A DNA stretch of 53,719 nucleotides. Source: JANLUX01 sp031366005. GTDB lineage: Bacteria; Bacteroidota; Bacteroidia; AKYH767-A; OLB10. Positions 48,245 to 53,719 of the stretch are shown piece by piece. The translations under genes were made by a program, and so were the position numbers. Location: assembly GCA_031366005.1 (NCBI GenBank), contig JANLZB010000063.1, positions 1-53,719 of the forward strand, given 5' to 3'. Numbering within the stretch: the first letter of the stretch is position 1; every line of letters starts with the position of its first letter. Under the pieces are notes generated by a model, which was not told where the DNA came from, made no database searches, and was given only the letters and a program-made list of their open reading frames with translations.

Positions 48245-51200
48245 ATGAAAATATTTTATCAATTAATCGTGTTATTCACTTGTGCCTGTGTAGTACAAGT
48301 ATCTGGTCAAAATGATTACCGCCTGTTATTGCACAGCGGTACTTTATTACCGGCACCTAATCTTGAGAATTTTATCAATGAAAAAAATCCATCCACAGAT
48401 GAAATTGTTAACGGGTATTATTATCGTTTCATTCAGTTTTATACTATACCTGATGGAGCACAAAAAGAATTGATTGCAGCTTCAGGAATAAAGCTTCTTA
48501 ATTACATTCCCAAAAACACTTTTATGGCTGCTATCCCTACCGGTATAGATAAAAGCAAATTACAATTACTTAACATCAGGAGTATAATCAGACAGGAAAC
48601 AGTTCAAAAAATTAATTCGAAACTTTTGGGAGATGTTCCTTCCTATGCAGTAACGGAACAGGGAATGGTAGATCTGAGTATTCAGTTTCAAAATAATATT
48701 GCATTAGAACAGGCAATAATTTTTGCAGAAAAAATTGGCCATGTTTTGAAGATAAGTGCAATAAATCATACTGTTGATTTACGAATTGCATCAAATGATA
48801 TTAACAAAGTAGCTGATCAACCATGGGTGTTTTATGTGGATGCAATTAGTCCGCCTTCTACACCTGATGACACAAAAGGACGAAGTCTTCATCGTTCCAA
48901 TATTATCAGCAGTGATTACAGCACCGGTATGCATTATGACGGAACAGGCGTTGTTCTAGGTTTGGCAGATGATGGAGAAATTGGTCCACATATCGACTTT
49001 ACCGGCCGCGTTACGGATCATGTAGGTACAGGCCCCGGGGGCACGCATGGAGATATGACCTCCGGTATCGTGATGGGAGCCGGAAATCTTGATCCAAGTA
49101 TTCGTGGCATGGCTACAGGAGCATATTTGCATGTATTTAATATTAATGGTTATCCACACATCTTGAATTCAGTAAACAACTACAATACACTTGGCATCGT
49201 TATCACTTCTACCAGTTACTCTCAAGGATGTAATGAATATACTTCTGATTCAGAATTTGGAGATCAGACTATTCATGATAATCCGCAACTTGAATTCGTA
49301 TTTTCAGCGGGCAATAATGGCACCGGAGCAACAGCTGGCGATTGTGGTTATGGTGCAGGACTTCCATGGGCAACTATAACCGGTGGATACAAGCAAGGGA
49401 AAAATGTGATTACCTGTGGCAATCTGAGTCCGTTTGAAGTGCTTGATAATACCAGCAGTCATGGACCGGCAAGTGATGGCCGCATCAAACCTGATATCTG
49501 CTCTAATGGACTTGACCAGATGTCAACAGATCAGAACAATACCTATCAGGTTGGTGGCGGCACTTCGGCTGCATGTCCTGGTATGGCGGGAGTTTGCGCA
49601 CAACTTTATCAGGCCTATAAAGAAATGAACGGTGGAAACAATCCTGAGTCACCTCTTATTAAAGCATGTTTATTAAACAGCGCTGAAGATATCGGCAATC
49701 CCGGACCCGATTATACTTATGGCTGGGGACGTGTGAATGCATTACGTGCGTTGAAAACAATGCAGGATAACCATTACTTGTTAGATAGCGTTGATCAGGG
49801 TGATGTTAATACCCACACAATTACTATACCTTCTAATGTTCGTCAGGTGCGAGTAATGTTGTACTGGCTTGACCCGGCAGGTTCACCTGTATCTTCTCAA
49901 TATTTAGTGAATGATTTAAAACTCGAAGTAACAGATCCGACATCAATAACTTTTAATCCCTGGATACTTGATCCCACACCACTTGCTGCTAATTTATCAA
50001 GCACTGCAGTGCGAGGTATTGATAATCTTAATAACATGGAACAGGTTACCATTGACTCTCCGGCTACCGGAAATTATACCATCACAGTAACAGGAAGCAG
50101 TGTGCCACAAGGTGCGCAACGATATTACATTGTGTATGAATTCCGCACTGATGAAATTATTGTAACATATCCTAATGGTGGAGAAGGTTTTATACCTGGT
50201 CAAAATGAAGTGATACGCTGGGATGGCCCAAAAGGAGTGAATACGTTCTCTGTTTCTTATTCAACTGATAATGGAAGTACATGGTCTCCTATAGGAACAG
50301 CTAATAGCACAACACTTCAACTCAACTGGCTTGTACCTGCTACTCTTATAACGGGAAAAACTTTGATTCGAGTTGATAACGGGACAAGCAGTGATGTAAG
50401 TGATTCTGTTTTTACTATTATTGAAACTCCTCAAAACATTCAGGTTGACTGGGCATGTACTGATACTATTCATTTAACCTGGGATATTGTACCCGGTGCA
50501 AGTGGATACGAAGTTTATCAACTGGGAACAAAATATATGGATCCTATTGGCACTTCAGCAACAAATGAATTTTTTGTATCAGGGATTAATTCTACTAATG
50601 AATATTGGTTCAGCGTAAGCGCTCTTGCTAACAATGGACAAAGAGGAAGAAGAGCTATTGCTATTAATAAACAACCTGGAACATTTAGTTGTCCTTTGGC
50701 ACTGGATGCACAAATGATCGCAATAAAACCACAAGGATCATTGCAATCGTGCCAGGATAATAGTGCAGTTACAGTATTTATTAATATTAAAAACTTCGGA
50801 CACAATCCTATTTCAAATTTCCCTTTAAGTTACTCCCTTGACGGAGGCCCGGTGGTAAATGAAACTTACAGTGTCACTATTGCTCCATTCACTACAGCGA
50901 CCTATGCATTTACAACAACTATAAATCTTTCTTCCATTGGAAATCATACTTTAGTAACATGGTCTTCACTTACCGGAGATATGAATTTGAATAACGATAG
51001 TTTGTCTTCTTCGATTAGCGTTATTGCGGGAACCAATGCTCCTGTGCCATTCGTTGAAAACTTTGATTCATTTGCTACGTGTCCTACAGCTGCGAATTGT
51101 GGGACAACAGTATGTGCCGTAGTTAACGGTTGGGTAAATGAAGAGAACGGAATGATTGATGATATTGATTTCAGAACTTACAACGGAGCTACGCCAACTA

Positions 51201-51859
51201 CATCTACAGGACCTGATGCAGATCACACTACAGGTAATGCTACAGGAAAATACATGTATCTCGAAGCTTCCAACTGCTTCCTTAAAACGGCAATGCTCAC
51301 TTCACCCTGCTTTGACCTTACTACATTAACAACTCCTGTCCTCTCATTCTGGTATCACATGTACGGAGTAGATATGGGCGAGCTTCATGTTGATGTTTAT
51401 AATGGAGAAACCTGGACTAAAGATGTGATGCCTACAATTACCGGTGATCAGGGGAACATTTGGAAAGAAGCAATTATATCTCTTGCTTCATTCTCAAGTG
51501 ATATTATTAATATTCGATTCAGGGGAATAACCGGATCCAGCTATCAAAGTGATCTGGCAATTGATGATGTTAATATTGCAAATACGGTAAGTATTAACGA
51601 TCATGAATTTGAAGGCAATATCACTGTGTATCCTAATCCATCATCCGGTATTTTTAATATTGTTATGAATGGATTGAAAAGAGAAGAGATAAATTTGCAG
51701 ATATATGATATGCAGGGAAAAACGCTTCAGCAAAATGCTGTACAGGTTTCATTGAATTACACCGCAGCAATTGATATGCACGCTTACGCCAAAGGAATTT
51801 ATTTCCTTGTGATAAAAAGTGATACAGGTATAAAACGATTTAAGCTTACTGTGATATAA
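48245..51859 (+). CDS. Secreted subtilisin-like (S8) serine protease with T9SS tail
   Basis: 1204 residues with a signal peptide (about 1-21). A prodomain-like region (about 22-210) precedes the S8 domain, with catalytic D242 (LADDGEIGPH), H268 (GGTHGDMTSG) and S441 (GGGTSAACPGMAG). Then follow a P-like beta region (about 520-640), Ig-like/Fn3 domains (about 640-830, with WACTDTIHLTWDIVPGASGYEVYQ, shown here as VPGASGYEVYQ), a CARDB-like segment and a MAM-like domain (about 935-1115). The C-terminal T9SS type A domain has ITVYPNPSSGIFNI and AKGIYFLVIKSD. Exported to the cell surface or medium, likely for protein degradation. Confidence 0.94.
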   Translation: MKIFYQLIVLFTCACVVQVSGQNDYRLLLHSGTLLPAPNLENFINEKNPSTDEIVNGYYYRFIQFYTIPDGAQKELIAASGIKLLNYIPKNTFMAAIPTGIDKSKLQLLNIRSIIRQETVQKINSKLLGDVPSYAVTEQGMVDLSIQFQNNIALEQAIIFAEKIGHVLKISAINHTVDLRIASNDINKVADQPWVFYVDAISPPSTPDDTKGRSLHRSNIISSDYSTGMHYDGTGVVLGLADDGEIGPHIDFTGRVTDHVGTGPGGTHGDMTSGIVMGAGNLDPSIRGMATGAYLHVFNINGYPHILNSVNNYNTLGIVITSTSYSQGCNEYTSDSEFGDQTIHDNPQLEFVFSAGNNGTGATAGDCGYGAGLPWATITGGYKQGKNVITCGNLSPFEVLDNTSSHGPASDGRIKPDICSNGLDQMSTDQNNTYQVGGGTSAACPGMAGVCAQLYQAYKEMNGGNNPESPLIKACLLNSAEDIGNPGPDYTYGWGRVNALRALKTMQDNHYLLDSVDQGDVNTHTITIPSNVRQVRVMLYWLDPAGSPVSSQYLVNDLKLEVTDPTSITFNPWILDPTPLAANLSSTAVRGIDNLNNMEQVTIDSPATGNYTITVTGSSVPQGAQRYYIVYEFRTDEIIVTYPNGGEGFIPGQNEVIRWDGPKGVNTFSVSYSTDNGSTWSPIGTANSTTLQLNWLVPATLITGKTLIRVDNGTSSDVSDSVFTIIETPQNIQVDWACTDTIHLTWDIVPGASGYEVYQLGTKYMDPIGTSATNEFFVSGINSTNEYWFSVSALANNGQRGRRAIAINKQPGTFSCPLALDAQMIAIKPQGSLQSCQDNSAVTVFINIKNFGHNPISNFPLSYSLDGGPVVNETYSVTIAPFTTATYAFTTTINLSSIGNHTLVTWSSLTGDMNLNNDSLSSSISVIAGTNAPVPFVENFDSFATCPTAANCGTTVCAVVNGWVNEENGMIDDIDFRTYNGATPTTSTGPDADHTTGNATGKYMYLEASNCFLKTAMLTSPCFDLTTLTTPVLSFWYHMYGVDMGELHVDVYNGETWTKDVMPTITGDQGNIWKEAIISLASFSSDIINIRFRGITGSSYQSDLAIDDVNIANTVSINDHEFEGNITVYPNPSSGIFNIVMNGLKREEINLQIYDMQGKTLQQNAVQVSLNYTAAIDMHAYAKGIYFLVIKSDTGIKRFKLTVI

Positions 51860-51929
51860 AATTTAATAATCAAATAGTGAAATCCTGAATAAAAATCATT
51901 CTTGTAAAAAACATTAACAATTAAAAAAC

Positions 51930-53234
51930 ATGAGATACGCTCCAATCGAAAAGCAATTATTCGAAGACAACCGCAAACGTTTCATCGCAATGCTTCCACC
52001 AAAAAGTATTGCGTTTTTTAATGCCAATGATGAAATGCCACGCAATGGTGACGGCAATTTTACTTACAGGCAGAACTCCGATTTATTTTATCTGAGTGGA
52101 ATTGACCAGGAACAAACCATGCTCGTGATTTTTCCTGATGCACCGCTGCCGCAAAATCGCGAAATGCTTTTTCTGCGACAGACCAATGAAAAGATTGCAG
52201 TTTGGGAAGGACATAAATTCACTAAAGATGAAGCACGTGCGGCATCAGGTGTTCAGAGTGTTTATTGGACGGATGATTTTAATACGGTGATTCCGATGTT
52301 GATGAACCATGCGCAGCAAGTATATGTAAACATCAATGAGAACGACCGTTTTCTGAGTGATGTGCCTTATCGCGAAATGCGTTTTGCAAAAGAAATGCAG
52401 AACCGTTATCCTGCTCACACATTTGCACGAAGCGGTGCAATAATGGCGCAATTGCGTTCCATAAAAAACGACATCGAAATAAAACTGATGCAGAAAGCAA
52501 TTGACATCACCGAGAAAGCTTTTCGCAGAGTGATGCGTTTTGTGAAACCGGGTGTGATGGAAAATGAAATTGAAGCAGAAATTATTCATGAGTTTATCCG
52601 CAAACGTGCAACGGGACATGCTTACACTCCCATTGTTGCATCGGGTGCAAATGCGTGTGTGTTGCATTATATTGACAACAACCAGCAATGCAATGCAGGC
52701 GATGTAATCCTTCTTGACTTTGGTGCAGAGTATGCAAACTACGCTGCTGATTTAACACGTTGTGTGCCGGTGAGCGGTGAGTTTACTGACAGGCAACGCG
52801 ATGTTTACAATGCGGTGTTGAGAGTGATGCGACAAGCAACAAAAATGTTAGTGTCCGGCAACACGATTGAAAAATATCATGCAGAAGTTGGAAAAATTAT
52901 GGAGCAGGAATTGCTTGGTTTGGGTTTGTTAACCAAAGAAGAAATTGCAAAACAAAATCCTGATCTGCCTGCTTACAAAAAATATTTCATGCATGGCACT
53001 TCTCACTTTTTAGGATTAGACGTACACGACATTGGCAACAAATACGAACCGATGAAAGCAGGAATGGTTTTCACCTGCGAACCCGGCATTTATATTCCTG
53101 AAGAAAGATTAGGTATAAGAATTGAAAATGATATTTTAATTACTACCAAAGAGCCGATTGATTTAATGACAAATATTCCGATTGAAGTGGAGGAGATTGA
53201 AGATGCAATGAGGGAAGCGGCTTTTAGTAAGTAG
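51930..53234 (+). CDS. pepP: Xaa-Pro aminopeptidase (M24B)
   Basis: 434 residues. Removes N-terminal residues before proline. The N-terminal creatinase-like domain (about 1-170) precedes the pita-bread metallopeptidase domain, with metal ligands in VILLDFGAEYANYAADLTR, HGTSHFLGLDVHD, FTCEPGIYIPEE and IRIENDILIT. Cytoplasmic, no signal peptide. It starts 70 bases after the S8 protease with no terminator between, so some cotranscription is possible. Confidence 0.95.
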   Translation: MRYAPIEKQLFEDNRKRFIAMLPPKSIAFFNANDEMPRNGDGNFTYRQNSDLFYLSGIDQEQTMLVIFPDAPLPQNREMLFLRQTNEKIAVWEGHKFTKDEARAASGVQSVYWTDDFNTVIPMLMNHAQQVYVNINENDRFLSDVPYREMRFAKEMQNRYPAHTFARSGAIMAQLRSIKNDIEIKLMQKAIDITEKAFRRVMRFVKPGVMENEIEAEIIHEFIRKRATGHAYTPIVASGANACVLHYIDNNQQCNAGDVILLDFGAEYANYAADLTRCVPVSGEFTDRQRDVYNAVLRVMRQATKMLVSGNTIEKYHAEVGKIMEQELLGLGLLTKEEIAKQNPDLPAYKKYFMHGTSHFLGLDVHDIGNKYEPMKAGMVFTCEPGIYIPEERLGIRIENDILITTKEPIDLMTNIPIEVEEIEDAMREAAFSK

Positions 53235-53278
53235 GTTATTTGTCATTGGAGATTGGTCATTAGCATTGATACAGAGAA

Positions 53279-53719
53279 ATGAAATTACCAAAGTATCCGT
53301 TAGCATCAAGCGATAAGTTACAGACGTTTGAGTTTATTAGCGAAGGAAGAAAGGGACTTATTCATAAGCTGGTGCAATACAAACACACTAACCTTAAAGA
53401 TATTTACAATCTTGCGTTTGGAGATAAAGACCATTCAACAGGTGAGATTGATGATACAGTAATTTCTAACAATGGGGATAGTGAAAAAGTATTAGCAACT
53501 GTTGTGGGAACAATTTTTGCCTTCACCGATAAATATCCTACTGCATGGATTTATGCAACAGGAAGTACAAAAGCAAGAACACAACTTTACAGAATGGGAA
53601 TTACTAAGCATTTATCTGATGTTACAGCGGACTTTGAAATTCTTGGAGAGAAGAATGATGATTGGGAAGCTTTCAGAAAAAATATTGAATACGATGGATT
53701 CTTGATTCGGAGAAAAAAG
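53279..53719 (+). CDS. DUF6934-like protein (3' end outside window)
   Basis: An open frame from ATG at 53279 runs 147 codons to the window edge with no stop. Sequence landmarks: LPKYPLASSDKLQTFEFISE, VYxLAFGDKD-type YNLAFGDKDHSTGEIDD, SNNGDSEKVLATVVGTI, YATGSTKARTQLYRMGI and DFEILGEKND. I recall this pattern as the DUF6934 family of small Bacteroidota proteins, often in two-gene modules of toxin-antitoxin style. That role is unproven. No upstream partner is visible; any partner would be past the right edge. Confidence 0.82.
   Translation, partial: MKLPKYPLASSDKLQTFEFISEGRKGLIHKLVQYKHTNLKDIYNLAFGDKDHSTGEIDDTVISNNGDSEKVLATVVGTIFAFTDKYPTAWIYATGSTKARTQLYRMGITKHLSDVTADFEILGEKNDDWEAFRKNIEYDGFLIRRKK

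Overview
The window looks like a piece of a low-GC Bacteroidota chromosome, probably of the Chitinophagales/Sphingobacteriales type. It encodes three large secreted proteins, two of which end in a type IX secretion (T9SS) type A sorting domain. It has Bacteroidota -7 promoter boxes (TAnnTTTG), lipoproteins with LxxC lipoboxes, a split ATP synthase operon (atpBEFHAG without atpDC), korAB, and the order miaB - sigma54 regulator - lptE - TPR protein - secG - groES - groEL. There is no rRNA, tRNA, CRISPR array, transposase, phage gene or replication origin that I can see. Most of the content is core or housekeeping. The unusual signal lies between, and sometimes inside, the genes.

Layout. 1-2.8 kb: korA (cut by the left edge) and korB, a 2-oxoacid:ferredoxin oxidoreductase. 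2.9-4.6 kb: a lipoprotein, a MITE-like palindromic element and a DnaQ/PolB-like exonuclease. 4.7-10.2 kb: the atp operon on the minus strand. 10.4-16.3 kb: a secreted charged protein, a 1622-residue BNR/PKD/SprB/P-domain surface protein and a two-helix membrane protein. 16.4-21.5 kb: PBP1A, an Omp28-type lipoprotein, a secreted hypothetical and rplU-rpmA. 21.6-28.6 kb: an EamA permease, a DEAD-box helicase, an aspartic protease, pheT and an M19 dipeptidase. 28.8-33.0 kb: an fdhD - DUF7009-like - fdhF/ydeP molybdoenzyme cluster interrupted by a repeat array and a GxxExxY (PD-(D/E)XK-like) gene. 33.1-36.8 kb: a three-gene overlapping envelope cassette, a DUF1624-type membrane protein and an ICMT-like methyltransferase flanked by repeats. 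37.0-47.1 kb: a T9SS repeat protein, a frameshifted DUF1640-like gene, groEL/ES, secG, a TPR protein, lptE, an orphan MNT nucleotidyltransferase, a sigma54 activator, a RelE/ParE toxin-antitoxin pair and miaB. 47.1-53.7 kb: a decayed DUF5615-like toxin remnant, rsmI, an S8 protease, pepP and a DUF6934-like gene cut by the right edge.

The most interesting theme is repeat biology. At least eight unrelated palindromic or inverted-repeat families occur in 54 kb. Some sit inside operons: one hairpin lies exactly between atpE and atpF, and another between korA and korB. Some have been absorbed in frame into proteins, namely a 32-codon insert in pheT and an 11-13 codon palindrome in the TPR protein. 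One family sits directly upstream of a small nuclease-fold gene, which makes that pair a candidate repeat-plus-nuclease mobile unit. A second theme is promoter geometry: -7 boxes lie either 15-16 nt from the start codon (seven genes) or exactly 4 nt from it (fdhD, the ICMT-like gene and miaB). The 4-nt class predicts leaderless transcripts. No repeat family was searched against a database; family recognitions come from memory of the motifs and are labelled accordingly.
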